Shown: positions 1-8,233, counted from the first letter of the stretch. The stretch is 64,000 nucleotides of DNA from Seonamhaeicola aphaedonensis (GCF_003386195.1 NZ_QRDX01000001.1:186001-250000); one strand, 5' to 3'. Notes: generated by a model not told the origin, from the sequence alone. Program-made: numbers and translations.

Positions 1-344
1 TTTATAATACGATGATTTTTGTTCCAATAATTCCTTGTAGAGGCTTCTAATTTATTTTGGAGTTTCATAAAATACATCATCCTTTCATTCGCAGACATTT
101 CAGAAGCACCCGTAAACCTCAAATAGCCCTCAACATCAAGTTCAGTTAATGCTAATAATTTTAATTTCAATAATTCAATAGCATCAGAATTTGTATCTAC
201 CGCAAAGACTTGTTTTAGATGAGTATTACTTAGTAAGGCTATAAGGCGTTCACCACTACCAATAACAGAAATCACTGAATAGTATCCTTTGCTGAAAGCT
301 ATTTCGGGAGAGGAATCTTCATTAACATGAGAATACCATATCAT
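1..344 (-). CDS. DUF3419/BtaA-like aminocarboxypropyl transferase, N-terminal part (runs off left edge)
   Basis: Reading the minus strand from an ATG at 344 gives an open frame of 114 codons to the window edge. The protein opens MIWYSHVNEDSSPE, matching the Y-x-x-x-W/N-E-D start of DUF3419 proteins. It continues with a SAM-site-like VIGSGERLIALL (about residues 27-38), an acidic AVDTNSDAIELLKLKLLAL (49-67), and later R-N-Y-W. BtaA-type members of this family transfer the 3-amino-3-carboxypropyl group of SAM to diacylglycerol; the substrate here is unknown. It begins one base after the alpha-oxoamine synthase stop, so the two are almost certainly co-transcribed. Family call is from motif memory on an incomplete protein. 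Confidence 0.7.
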   Translation of the reverse strand, partial: MIWYSHVNEDSSPEIAFSKGYYSVISVIGSGERLIALLSNTHLKQVFAVDTNSDAIELLKLKLLALTELDVEGYLRFTGASEMSANERMMYFMKLQNKLEASTRNYWNKNHRII

Positions 345-345
345 A

Positions 346-1626
346 TTAAGAATTTTTAGCTGAATCATGCCAAACTTCTTCTAAACAATCAACCAATTTA
401 TCAATATCTTGTTGATTATGTTCTGCGGAAATACTTATCCTAAATCGTTGATCGTTTTGAGACACCGCCGGAAACTCGATAGAATTGATAAATATTCCCA
501 TCTTATCTAGTTGCATGTTTGCATTACGAATATTTATCCATGTTGGTACTTTAACCGAAATAATCGCAGCCTCTGGCTCAGCTGTTAACTCAAAACCTCT
601 TAGCTTACTAACTGCATATTTTGTGTTTTCCAGAACCTTTTTACGCCTCCACGGCTCATGCTCTAAAAGGTCTAGTCCTGCTAATACAGAAACTATTGTA
701 ACTGGCGGAAGTGCTGCCGAAAAAACGTAAGGCCTCGAATAATATCTAAAATACTCTATTATATCTTTATCAGCCGATAAAAAACCTCCTGTAAGTGCAA
801 ATGCTTTACTAAATGTACCCATGGAAATATCTACGTCTTTCTCTAATTGAAAATGTTCAGCAGTTCCACCTCCTTTATCTCCTAAAACACCTGTACCATG
901 TGCATCATCCAGAATAAGTAGAACACCAAGTTTTTTACATACTTCAGCTATTTTAGGCAATTTTGCTAAATCACCATCCATTGAATAAACCCCTTCAACA
1001 CAAACAAATGTTTCTTTATATTTTTTTTGGTCTAATTCAACCAAAACTTTCTCTAAGGAACCTATATCATTGTGTCTAAAAGTCTTGAAATTAGCATTAT
1101 TTAATTTTATGCCATCGTATAAAGATGCATGACTGTATTTATCTAAGACAAAATTATTTTGGGTATTAGATATGGCTGAAGCCAATCCTAAATTAGCCAT
1201 ATATCCTGATGGAAAAATGAGAGTATCTTCTTTCTTTTTCAAACTTGACAGTCTATCTTCTAGTTCATTCATTAGTAAGGTATATCCATTCAATAATGGT
1301 GGTCCTCCTATACCAATCCCAAATTTTTGTATTACAGCGTCTATTTTTTCTTTTATGTAAGGGTGATTGGCAAAACCGAGATAATTATTAGAAGCAAACA
1401 TTAACATTTCGCGTTCTTTTTTAAGTGCATTATCAAATACAGATACCGTTCTTCCTGTTGCAGAAACAATCATTCTTCTATACGTAAACTCCCTATTTAC
1501 CTCTAATCTATTAAGCATAGCATTGAAACAAGAACTTTTATCCTTCAATGATTTATTCCTATTTGCTTTTTCAAAATGATATAGATCATTTTTTTCTGCA
1601 GTTAATTCATTCAACAAATTTCTCAT
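346..1626 (-). CDS. Alpha-oxoamine synthase (serine palmitoyltransferase/KBL/BioF family), PLP-dependent
   Basis: A 426-residue fold-type I PLP enzyme. The Schiff-base lysine is K274 in GTFSKAFALTGG. LDDAHGTGVLG (239-249) supplies the aspartate and histidine that contact the cofactor, and H166 in DKYSHASLYDG should stack on the ring. Family members condense an acyl thioester with an amino acid and lose CO2, giving a 3-keto or amino-ketone product. BioF is unlikely because no biotin gene is nearby. The neighbours (SDRs, hydroxylase, DUF3419) fit a lipid role such as a sphingoid- or capnine-like base, but amino-acid specificity cannot be read from sequence. The N-terminal extension of about 45 residues is longer than in BioF. 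It overlaps the ThiL-like gene upstream by 4 bases. Confidence 0.85.
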   Translation of the reverse strand: MRNLLNELTAEKNDLYHFEKANRNKSLKDKSSCFNAMLNRLEVNREFTYRRMIVSATGRTVSVFDNALKKEREMLMFASNNYLGFANHPYIKEKIDAVIQKFGIGIGGPPLLNGYTLLMNELEDRLSSLKKKEDTLIFPSGYMANLGLASAISNTQNNFVLDKYSHASLYDGIKLNNANFKTFRHNDIGSLEKVLVELDQKKYKETFVCVEGVYSMDGDLAKLPKIAEVCKKLGVLLILDDAHGTGVLGDKGGGTAEHFQLEKDVDISMGTFSKAFALTGGFLSADKDIIEYFRYYSRPYVFSAALPPVTIVSVLAGLDLLEHEPWRRKKVLENTKYAVSKLRGFELTAEPEAAIISVKVPTWINIRNANMQLDKMGIFINSIEFPAVSQNDQRFRISISAEHNQQDIDKLVDCLEEVWHDSAKNS

Positions 1627-2642
1627 AATCTCAAGTCTTTATCTAATTTCAATAACTCCACCATATATTGTTGCGGACTTTTAATATTATTCTTATTGTA
1701 AAGATTAGTTGTATCAAAAATATTTATTGAAAAACCGTCAACATTGGTAAACAGTTTTGATTTATTATCTACATCTCCTATCTTAGTTGGATTCCAATTT
1801 ATTCGTTTAGCCTCGGTTTCAAACTTTTTAATCTTGTCTGAGGGAATAGTGAATAATAATTCATATTCACCATGTGGACCACACATAAAAATCCAATTTG
1901 GAAGTTGTTTCTCTTCAGAAATTTTCAAACATGTTTTATGAAGAATGTCATTTAAAGGAGTTGTAAGATTAATCCCTAGGTTATTTAATTCCATAAGTTG
2001 GCAAATTGCTGGAAACAATCCATCACTCGTATCAATGCAACTACTGGCAAATTTACTTAGTAATTGCCCTTCTTTAATTTTTGCTTTTGGCAAATATTCG
2101 ATTTTAGCGTCTCCCATAAACCGAGAATATGCATATGATGAACCTAAGCCCATTTTACCAGATGTATATAAAATATCTGATGTCTGCATTCCTGTTCTCA
2201 TAAGTTTATTTTTACAAAAACCTATTGCTGTAGACCCTATTTGTAGGGTTTTATTAGCATTTGTATCACCACCCAAAATATGACATCCGTAAAATTTACA
2301 GGCATCATTTATTCCCCTTTGTAATTCACTTAAATCAGTATTTCTAAATTCTTTTGGAATTTTTAAATCCAATAACAACCCTAAGACCTTAGCTCCTACC
2401 GCCGCCAAATCGCTTACACTTGTTGTTACTGCCATCCATCCTATTTGATAGTTATCAGTATAAAGCCCTTCCTCTATTTCTTCAACAATAGCATCATAAG
2501 TCATTGCCAGAATGTTTTCAGAATCAAATTGAATCAATTCAGCATCAGATTCTAAAAGCGCGTTTAGTTGAAATGGTGCTCTAGAAAAAGTACCTGCAAT
2601 TGATTTTATATTTTCATTTTCTATAATTTTATTATCACTCAA
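1623..2642 (-). CDS. ThiL/PurM-superfamily kinase-like protein
   Basis: A 339-residue protein with the hallmarks of thiamine-monophosphate kinase and other AIR-synthase-related enzymes: SVSDLAAVGAK (75-85), GGDTN (124-128), IDTSDGLF (203-210) and GEYELLFT (258-265). The usual N-terminal GDDAA metal motif is reduced to ESDAEL (31-36), so one aspartate is lost. No thiamine gene is nearby, and the gene overlaps the alpha-oxoamine synthase by 4 bases. I infer that it phosphorylates or otherwise activates an intermediate of the local pathway rather than thiamine monophosphate. A true ThiL is not excluded by sequence alone. Confidence 0.7.
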   Translation of the reverse strand: MSDNKIIENENIKSIAGTFSRAPFQLNALLESDAELIQFDSENILAMTYDAIVEEIEEGLYTDNYQIGWMAVTTSVSDLAAVGAKVLGLLLDLKIPKEFRNTDLSELQRGINDACKFYGCHILGGDTNANKTLQIGSTAIGFCKNKLMRTGMQTSDILYTSGKMGLGSSYAYSRFMGDAKIEYLPKAKIKEGQLLSKFASSCIDTSDGLFPAICQLMELNNLGINLTTPLNDILHKTCLKISEEKQLPNWIFMCGPHGEYELLFTIPSDKIKKFETEAKRINWNPTKIGDVDNKSKLFTNVDGFSINIFDTTNLYNKNNIKSPQQYMVELLKLDKDLRL

Positions 2643-2756
2643 AACCCTAAACGTTAAATTTTTTAAACCATGATAAGGTAATTAATAAAAATGCACTATC
2701 ATTAAATTTACTCTATTTCAACTTAAATTTATAAAAGACAGACCATGTTATATCTG

Positions 2757-2873
2757 TTATTGTCCACAAGTTATATCTGAATCTTTAGAGCATCCTAAAC
2801 ATGTAACGAAACAAAAAAATATTACTGTAATAAATTTTATTATATTTCTCATGATTCTATTATTAAAATTCAT
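2757..2873 (-). CDS. Small lipoprotein-like peptide (38 aa)
   Basis: An open frame from ATG at 2873 to TAA at 2757-2759. It encodes a basic N-terminus, a hydrophobic stretch (about residues 10-24) and a lipobox-like TCLGC followed by S-K-D-S-D, where an acidic run after the cysteine is typical of Bacteroidota surface-exposed lipoproteins. An internal ATG at 2852 would give 31 residues (MRNIIKFITV...). It starts 9 bases after the stop of the larger lipoprotein and so is probably in the same transcript. The mature peptide is only about 10 residues. No family recognised; support comes from the signal architecture and position. Confidence 0.5.
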   Translation of the reverse strand: MNFNNRIMRNIIKFITVIFFCFVTCLGCSKDSDITCGQ

Positions 2874-2882
2874 TTTTTAAGT

Positions 2883-3320
2883 TTATTGATTCGAAACAAC
2901 TAAAGTATATTCTCTAGTGGCTTTCTTGACGCATATATCAATAGCTTGAATTGATTCGTGTACCTCAACAGTTATATTAATACTAAAAGCACCTGTTTCC
3001 GTAGGGATTCCTTCAAAAAACAGAGTTCTATGAAATCGATTAACTGTTATACCTTCTGGCAACTGTCCTTTAATATTGAAGCTATATATATAACCATCAA
3101 CATTAGGCTCATTTTTTAAATAAGCCTTTATTTCTTCCGAATATGGTTCTCCTAATTTGGCTGTCTTTAGTTGTTTATCTGGAAGCTCAGGATTTGGTAT
3201 AACACAATCCTTTACGGTATCAAGAACCTCTTCACATGAGAAAAGAGTTAAACTTACAATCATCGTTATTACAAAGCAATAGAAACTAATTAACCTTCCT
3301 TTATTTATGATAGCTTTCAT
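2883..3320 (-). CDS. Lipoprotein with one putative Ig-like (He_PIG-type) domain
   Basis: A 145-residue protein with a type II signal peptide: basic start, hydrophobic core at about 12-27, lipobox LFSC with Cys at about 29. Residues about 50-142 resemble a putative-Ig/cadherin-like domain, with the pattern G-E-P-Y-S near the start, LPEGITV, then L-F-F-E-G-I-P-T-E-T-G-A-F-S-I-N-I-T-V-E-V. Such domains usually act in surface adhesion or presentation; the exact role is unknown. It lies between the epimerase and the ThiL-like gene on the same strand and has its own candidate promoter and dyad element upstream, so it may start a sub-operon. Confidence 0.65.
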   Translation of the reverse strand: MKAIINKGRLISFYCFVITMIVSLTLFSCEEVLDTVKDCVIPNPELPDKQLKTAKLGEPYSEEIKAYLKNEPNVDGYIYSFNIKGQLPEGITVNRFHRTLFFEGIPTETGAFSINITVEVHESIQAIDICVKKATREYTLVVSNQ

Positions 3321-3346
3321 AACTCTTATACTTTGACCGTTATATT

Positions 3347-3354
3347 CAAATTTA
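3347..3354 (-). promoter_or_regulatory. Candidate -7 box (TAAATTTG) for the lipoprotein operon
   Basis: On the minus strand this reads TAAATTTG, matching the Bacteroidota -7 consensus TAnnTTTG, 27 bases before the lipoprotein start. The nearest upstream TTG lies about 24 bases away, somewhat longer than usual, so a weak or activator-dependent promoter is plausible. The dyad at 3389-3408 sits just upstream. Confidence 0.4.
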
Positions 3355-3388
3355 TGTTGGATTTAAATATTTAATATCCAAGATTTCT

Positions 3389-3408
3389 GTTCAGCGATAA
3401 TTCTGGAC
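3389..3408 (-). promoter_or_regulatory. Dyad element, third and divergent copy of the cluster motif
   Basis: The minus strand reads GTCCAGAATTATCGCTGAAC, matching 15 of 20 bases of the element found at 7627-7646 and 10877-10896 (GTCC-N12-GGAC). The central ATTATCG is identical in all three. It lies 69 bases before the lipoprotein start, upstream of a -7-like box, where an activator site would be expected. I infer a shared operator, perhaps for the AraC-type regulator at 10903-12048. Confidence 0.4.
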
Positions 3409-3423
3409 AATTTTTATAGCTCC

Positions 3424-4401
3424 TTAAGTCTGAACTTCAAACCATTTAACACAATCTTTAATCCCTTCTTTTATTGGTGTATAATTTATATAAAGTTGCT
3501 CACAGGATTTTCGATTGGAATAAAAGCTATTTATTGAAAGTGATTTCATGTTTTCCATTGATAGATTCGTTTTAATTCTGAAAAAACGTAACAAACTGCC
3601 AAAACAACCTAGACATATCAAAACCCACTTTGGTATTAAAATTATTCGAAATCTACCTTTCGTCTGATTTCTCATTATCTTTAAAAATTCTAGGAAACTC
3701 AAATTCTCATGAGCCATTAAATAGGAGGCCTTATTATCTCCACACTTTAATGCTGAAACTACTCCCCTTGCAACATCCTTAACACAAACAAAACTTTTAC
3801 CTCCAGGAGGACAAAAAACTAGCTTTTTTTTAAGCCCCATTAATATAATTCTTCCCGAACTTGGTTTGCTATCATAAGAACCTATCATAAATGTAGGGTT
3901 TATAAATACTATATCGATATCATCGGTTTTTGATTTCAAAAAATGGTAGGCATTTTTCTTACTTCTTGCATAAAGTGACTTTTTGTATGGTGGTTTCATT
4001 TTCTTAGTTTCATCCCCTAAATCATTCAGTCCACCATAACCAAACTCGTTAGCAGTACCAACCTGAATAATCTTTTTTACATTATTTCTAACTGCTACAC
4101 TCAATATATTTTTTACTCCTTGAACATTTACCGAATGGTACATCCTATAATCAAATTCACTCTGATCTGTTATAGCAGCACAATTAATTACATATTGGCA
4201 ATTTAAAGTTGCTTTTTTTAAATCTGAAATATTTAGAATATCTCCTTGAAATAGTTCTAAATTAGAATGATTTGGCCCCTTATATTTATTAGTATCCCGC
4301 ACTAGACCTCTCACCAAATAATTTTGATTGAGTAACTCTATAACCGTGTTGGTTCCAAGTAAACCATTAGCTCCAGTAACTAAAACTCTTTCACTAATCA
4401 T
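3424..4401 (-). CDS. NAD-dependent epimerase/dehydratase family protein (extended SDR)
   Basis: A Rossmann protein of 325 residues with the nucleotide motif TGANGLLG near the N-terminus and a catalytic Y-A-R-S-K (YxxxK) about 135 residues later. I chose the ATG at 4401 because it places the glycine motif about 8 residues from the start, as in the neighbouring paralogue, and leaves 4 bases after the upstream stop. A start at 4422 would add 7 residues and overlap the upstream gene. Members use NAD(P)H to reduce keto groups or epimerise sugars. Beside SDRs and an alpha-oxoamine synthase, a ketoreductase role on a lipid intermediate is plausible. The C-terminus contains a hydrophobic segment (WVLICLGCFGSLLRFF), which could give membrane contact. 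Confidence 0.8.
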   Translation of the reverse strand: MISERVLVTGANGLLGTNTVIELLNQNYLVRGLVRDTNKYKGPNHSNLELFQGDILNISDLKKATLNCQYVINCAAITDQSEFDYRMYHSVNVQGVKNILSVAVRNNVKKIIQVGTANEFGYGGLNDLGDETKKMKPPYKKSLYARSKKNAYHFLKSKTDDIDIVFINPTFMIGSYDSKPSSGRIILMGLKKKLVFCPPGGKSFVCVKDVARGVVSALKCGDNKASYLMAHENLSFLEFLKIMRNQTKGRFRIILIPKWVLICLGCFGSLLRFFRIKTNLSMENMKSLSINSFYSNRKSCEQLYINYTPIKEGIKDCVKWFEVQT

Positions 4402-4405
4402 AAAT

Positions 4406-5200
4406 TCAAGTTTTTGAAACATTTAGTTTTTTTAGCTCTCTATTAGTTAAATAATCTTTTATAAAATCAGGTAGAATCTTATCTACAAACATCAAACACC
4501 TATTCACAACCCCCGGAACAACAAGCTTTTCTTTTTTAAACATAGCGTTAACAGCTATTCTTGAGGCATCTTCGGGGTTAAGGATAGTTTTTCTTATTAG
4601 CCATCCCATACACCGATTTTGATAACACAACCAAGAGGTCGTATTTAATCCGCCGGGACATATAGCTGTAACGGAAATATTATCCCGCTTCAATTCTTTA
4701 TTTAAACTATGAGAAAGAGATGTTAAATATGCTTTTGTGGCTCCATATACTTGCTTTTTGGGTAAAGCAAAAAAACTTGCCATACTGCTAATATTTAGAA
4801 TAGATGCTGGGGCAGATGCTTTTAAGTTATCTAATAATAACTTAGTTAAAAGTGTTGGTGTTGTTATGTTTACAGCAATTTGACTTAAAATAAACCTATC
4901 GCTTAAATCAGTAAAAAAGCCTTTGCTTAAAACACCCGCATTGTTTACTAAATATTTTATATGAAGTTTCTTATTATTTACATAATCAGAAATTTGATAA
5001 GTACTCTTTGTATCACTTAAATCTAGCTCCAAATAGTGTACATCAACCTGAATATTGGTTCTAATAAAATCTGACAGTTCTGGCAACCCAGAATATGGTA
5101 ACGCTATTAAAACTAAATTGATATTTCTATGTGCCAATTCTAATGCAATCGACTTACCAAGTCCAGAGCTTGCTCCCGTTATTACTGCGTATGGCTTCAT
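4406..5200 (-). CDS. Short-chain dehydrogenase/reductase (classical SDR)
   Basis: A 264-residue classical SDR with the full catalytic set: TGASSGLG (8-15) for cofactor, NNAG (86-89), S139, and Y152-G-A-T-K156. The layout is position-for-position the same as the SDR at 8348-9151 (glycine motif, NNAG, S139, Y152, K156), and both end in a hydrophobic, basic tail of the type seen in membrane-associated lipid ketoreductases. It overlaps the upstream epimerase start by 4 bases, which indicates translational coupling. Likely an NADP(H)-dependent ketone reductase of the cluster's product; the substrate is not deducible. Confidence 0.85.
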   Translation of the reverse strand: MKPYAVITGASSGLGKSIALELAHRNINLVLIALPYSGLPELSDFIRTNIQVDVHYLELDLSDTKSTYQISDYVNNKKLHIKYLVNNAGVLSKGFFTDLSDRFILSQIAVNITTPTLLTKLLLDNLKASAPASILNISSMASFFALPKKQVYGATKAYLTSLSHSLNKELKRDNISVTAICPGGLNTTSWLCYQNRCMGWLIRKTILNPEDASRIAVNAMFKKEKLVVPGVVNRCLMFVDKILPDFIKDYLTNRELKKLNVSKT

Positions 5201-6183
5201 GATACTTTGTTTAAATATTGAATAGTTTCTTTAAGGCCAACCCCAAAAGATGTGGTTTTATAATGCAACTCTTTTTTTGCCTTTTCTGAGGTTGACAATC
5301 GATTTACAAATAACGAGTCTATAACTTTTGGAGTTACAACTGGATTACTCCTACTAACTACCTTCAATAGGTTTAAAATAAACACACACACTTTTACTAA
5401 ATCATAATTTATTTTCACCACTCTAATTTTACTCTTAGTTAAAGTTTTTATGGTATTAAAAAGTCTATTATAACTAATGTTTTCACCACCAATAATGTAT
5501 TTACCATTAGAAATATCACTCTCCATAGCAAGTATGTGTGCATTCACTACATCCTTAATAAATACATAATTAGATTCTGACTCTAATTTATTTGGGACTA
5601 TTAAAACATCCTTTTTGAGAAACATAGAAATTAAACGATTAACACCGTTTGAATAGGTTCCAGGACCTGGTCCATAAACTTTAGAAACATTTAATATGAT
5701 TGAAGAAAGTCCCTTTTTCCTGTATTCATTTACTCGCTCTTCAGACATGCCTTTTGTAAGCTCATAATCATTAGCATAAGACACAATTCTAGGCTGATTT
5801 TCTGAAATAAATACATCTTTATATGAAGGTCCAAAAACCGAAAGCGTACTTGTATAGATTACTTTTTTAACATCAAATTTTAGTGAAGCATTTAGAATAT
5901 TTTCGGTACCTAAAACATTAGTATTATAAAAACTATCTATTCTAGAGTCTTTTAAATTGGTATATGCTGCAGTATGAAACACATAGTCACAATTATCAAT
6001 AGCTTTTTCAATAGATTCATGGTTACAAATATCTCCTTTGAATAAAACTATATTTTTATGCTTTGGTACCCTTTCAGATTCAATATCTCTTACCAATGCA
6101 TGGACTATTATGCCCTTTGAAGCCAAAGCAAGTGCTAATTCATGGCCAATATACCCGGTTGCTCCTGTTAATAATACTTTCAT
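5197..6183 (-). CDS. NAD-dependent epimerase/dehydratase family protein (extended SDR)
   Basis: A 328-residue extended SDR with TGATGYIG (6-13), TSTLSVFG (111-118) and the catalytic pair Y140-E-L-T-K144. It resembles 3-beta-hydroxysteroid-dehydrogenase/ceramide-reductase-like epimerase-family proteins as well as sugar dehydratases. A hydrophobic C-terminal stretch (about 253-268) could anchor it to membrane. The start overlaps the CPBP gene stop by 4 bases and the stop overlaps the next SDR start by 4 bases: a tightly packed operon. The first 59 codons of a decayed copy of this gene survive at 8056-8233. Confidence 0.82.
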   Translation of the reverse strand: MKVLLTGATGYIGHELALALASKGIIVHALVRDIESERVPKHKNIVLFKGDICNHESIEKAIDNCDYVFHTAAYTNLKDSRIDSFYNTNVLGTENILNASLKFDVKKVIYTSTLSVFGPSYKDVFISENQPRIVSYANDYELTKGMSEERVNEYRKKGLSSIILNVSKVYGPGPGTYSNGVNRLISMFLKKDVLIVPNKLESESNYVFIKDVVNAHILAMESDISNGKYIIGGENISYNRLFNTIKTLTKSKIRVVKINYDLVKVCVFILNLLKVVSRSNPVVTPKVIDSLFVNRLSTSEKAKKELHYKTTSFGVGLKETIQYLNKVS

Positions 6184-6845
6184 GATTTAAAGGTTTTTAT
6201 AGTTTTATAGTAAAAAATTGAAATTTCATAAGTTGCAGAAAGTGCCAAATGCACAATAAAAGCATACCAAATACTAGAAGTGTAATACGTAAGAATACAA
6301 AGTAAAACTCCAAATGGTATGGTTCTAATCAATTCTTTTTTGGAATCAAATAAATGACTTATAAAATATAGTATCGTACTTAAGGTAATTGCGATAAATA
6401 GACTGAAATGGTCTAAAAACATAAAAAATAGAACGCCTCTAAAAAAGAACTCATAACACAATAAAAAAATAAACCTGATTGTGAAGTACACCATAGCTTC
6501 AGAAAAGCTATGGTTACTAAATCCTATTTTATCTCCCAAATTACCTTTGGCTGTCATATTTGAAATGCCAGCACTTAAAAAAGTTAGAATAAAGAATGGA
6601 ATTAATATTTCAAGTTTAGCAATTTCAAATTCACAAATCAGGTACCTGTAACTTGGAAATATAACATAAAAAAGAATCCCAAAAAGAACAATACCTAAAC
6701 CATGCTTTAAATTTAAAAATCTAATACCATTTCTAACAGGTAATGCTTTTTCAAGATTTGTAACATCTACCCTTTTATACACCCAACTCACAATGAAATA
6801 AGTTAGAAAGACCACTCCTATTAAAACCCAATTATTTGCTATCAT
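6180..6845 (-). CDS. CPBP-family intramembrane metalloprotease-like protein
   Basis: A 221-residue polytopic membrane protein with about six hydrophobic helices. The CPBP/Abi motifs appear in degenerate form: the first, normally EExxxR, reads Y131-E132-F-F-F-R136; the second, normally FxxxH, is Y160-F-I-S-H164; the third histidine is H199. Loss of the first glutamate makes protease activity doubtful, so this may be a divergent or non-catalytic member. It overlaps the preceding DUF6134-like gene by 14 bases and the following epimerase by 4. Its place inside a lipid-type operon suggests a role in membrane or export, but that is inference. Confidence 0.65.
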   Translation of the reverse strand: MIANNWVLIGVVFLTYFIVSWVYKRVDVTNLEKALPVRNGIRFLNLKHGLGIVLFGILFYVIFPSYRYLICEFEIAKLEILIPFFILTFLSAGISNMTAKGNLGDKIGFSNHSFSEAMVYFTIRFIFLLCYEFFFRGVLFFMFLDHFSLFIAITLSTILYFISHLFDSKKELIRTIPFGVLLCILTYYTSSIWYAFIVHLALSATYEISIFYYKTIKTFKS

Positions 6846-7533
6846 GACTAACTAGAATTAGGTTTACATCAAACAAGGTACTATAGGCTTCAGTCTTTAC
6901 GCATCTAATATTTTCATAGTGAAACACACTATATTTTGCTTTTGAAAACTGAACCTTATATTTATTCTTTCCAACTTTCTCAACTGGGGCTAATCGTTTT
7001 AAATTGTCACAGAAAACATTAGTCACATTTTTTGGCTCCTTGAAGTAAAAAGTCACTAAATTTCTATCTATCTTTTTACAATGGAGACTTTCTATTTTCT
7101 CAGTGCAATTTAAACAGTATTGGTTATCTTTAAAAACTACACTATGATTAACTTTTACCTTATAGTTTACTTTTCTAAAAACAGAAGAATAGGTTAAAAC
7201 ACTATTTTCAAACGCTGATATTTCCTTACCTGTGATTTTAAATTTAAAAAGAAATTTAGTCTTAATATCACTTTCTAAAGAATAAGTAAGAGAGTTTTTG
7301 ATTGTACTATGACCTATATTAATATAACCAATGACAACATTATCTTTAATAATATGGTATTTTGTATGTTGATTTGGTGAGCCTTCATCATTCGCGTATG
7401 AAGTAGTTACAGTTAAAAGGAACATTAAAAGCTTTAGTTTTAAGGCTGCTTTTTTAAAATGGAGTGATACTTTAATAAAGTAAGGGTTACTTTTAAATCT
7501 TTTGAAGAGGTAAACAATTAACATTGATGTCAT
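6832..7533 (-). CDS. DUF6134-like protein, copy A
   Basis: A 233-residue protein with an N-terminal basic segment, a hydrophobic signal-like stretch (about 31-46, ending near SYANDEG), then a beta-rich region: YHIIKDNVVIGYINIG, repeated S-x-x-x-x-K-F-x-F strands, and a C-terminal KYSVFHYEN. It aligns end to end with the protein at 10097-10783, including the unusual prefix M-x-x-M-L-I-x-Y before the signal region, which supports this start in both. The DUF6134 family is of unknown function. Probably periplasmic. It is the first intact gene of the left duplicated unit, directly downstream of the conserved 102-base leader block. Confidence 0.65.
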   Translation of the reverse strand: MTSMLIVYLFKRFKSNPYFIKVSLHFKKAALKLKLLMFLLTVTTSYANDEGSPNQHTKYHIIKDNVVIGYINIGHSTIKNSLTYSLESDIKTKFLFKFKITGKEISAFENSVLTYSSVFRKVNYKVKVNHSVVFKDNQYCLNCTEKIESLHCKKIDRNLVTFYFKEPKNVTNVFCDNLKRLAPVEKVGKNKYKVQFSKAKYSVFHYENIRCVKTEAYSTLFDVNLILVSHDSK

Positions 7534-7546
7534 GGCAATTTCATTA

Positions 7547-7648
7547 TACGATTAATAACAATCATAAAATTACATGCATGACACCATGTAAGTATCCTAT
7601 AAGGTCTATGAAGTAATAATTAGGATGTCCAACGATAATCTCGGACTA
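7547..7648 (-). repeat. Conserved 102-base leader block, copy A
   Basis: This stretch is nearly identical to 10797-10898: I count three mismatches over 102 aligned bases and no gaps. It lies immediately upstream (minus strand) of the DUF6134-like gene and ends at the stop of an AraC gene or remnant. It includes the dyad GTCC-N12-GGAC at 7627-7646. The adjacent pseudogene has decayed much further, so the block is either under selection or kept identical by gene conversion. Confidence 0.75.
7627..7646 (-). promoter_or_regulatory. Dyad element GTCC-N12-GGAC, copy A
   Basis: The minus strand reads GTCCGAGATTATCGTTGGAC, with perfect GTCC/GGAC arms, 94 bases before the DUF6134-like start. The same element sits at exactly the same distance in copy B, and a variant occurs at 3389-3408. 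Candidate binding site for the cluster regulator. Confidence 0.45.
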
Positions 7649-8055
7649 ATATTCCTCCCTAAAAACAATAGGAGTTTTTGAAGTAAACTTTTTAAAAGCC
7701 GCATAGAATATAGACTTAAAATTAAACCCACATTCCAGACCTATAGCAACATTTGCATATTCACTAAACTCATCATTAGATAAAAACTTTTTAGCTTGTT
7801 CTACCAATAATGAATTAATAAAATCTGAAAAATTACAAATACTATAAGGAGTTTATAAGTTTAAAAAATAGCTTTTACTTATTCTCATATCTGAAGCTAG
7901 AAACTCCATACTAATCAAAGAATCTAAATGTAGTTATTGTTAAAAATATGGCTTTTAATATTTTCAAAATACTTAAAATGTTTTTCGTTTATAAAATCAT
8001 CTTCCTTCTTAACATCATTCGTTTCCTTACTTGAGCCAATGAGTATTTGATCTTT
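7646..8055 (-). pseudogene. AraC-family regulator remnant (C-terminal DNA-binding part)
   Basis: This stretch aligns along its length with the 3' end of the intact AraC-type gene at 10903-11320. Recognisable pieces include F-K-K-F-T-S-x-T-P near the C-terminus and the NFSDFINSL region. It is broken by an in-frame TAA near 7853-7855 and several small indels, and it lacks the whole membrane domain. It ends abruptly at 8056-8064, where sequence switches to an epimerase 5' end. It therefore arose as the truncated end of a tandem duplication and is not a gene. Confidence 0.8.
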
Positions 8056-8233
8056 TTCAATAGATTCATAATTTCATATGTCTCCTTTGCATAAAACTAC
8101 ATTTTTTTTGCTGTGGCACTTTTGCAGACTTTGAATCTCTTACCGATATATGGATTATGATATTCTTTGAAGCCAAAGCAAGTGCTAATTCATATAAAAT
8201 ATAACCGGAAATACCTGTAAATAAATCTCTTAT
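8056..8233 (-). pseudogene. Epimerase remnant (5' end only)
   Basis: Minus-strand translation from 8233 reads I-R-D-L-F-T-G-I-S-G-Y-I-L-Y-E-L-A-L-A-L-A-S-K and aligns without gaps to the N-terminus of the epimerase at 5197-6183. The start codon position is ATA instead of ATG. A run of eight A residues in the minus strand (near 8105) gives a frameshift. Homology stops after codon 59, at the 9-base fusion point shared with the AraC gene. A 75-residue open frame across this region is spurious. Confidence 0.8.

Noticed and set aside
346-1626. Calling the alpha-oxoamine synthase BioF.
   Set aside because: No biotin genes nearby; the N-terminal extension and lipid-type neighbours fit another member of the family.
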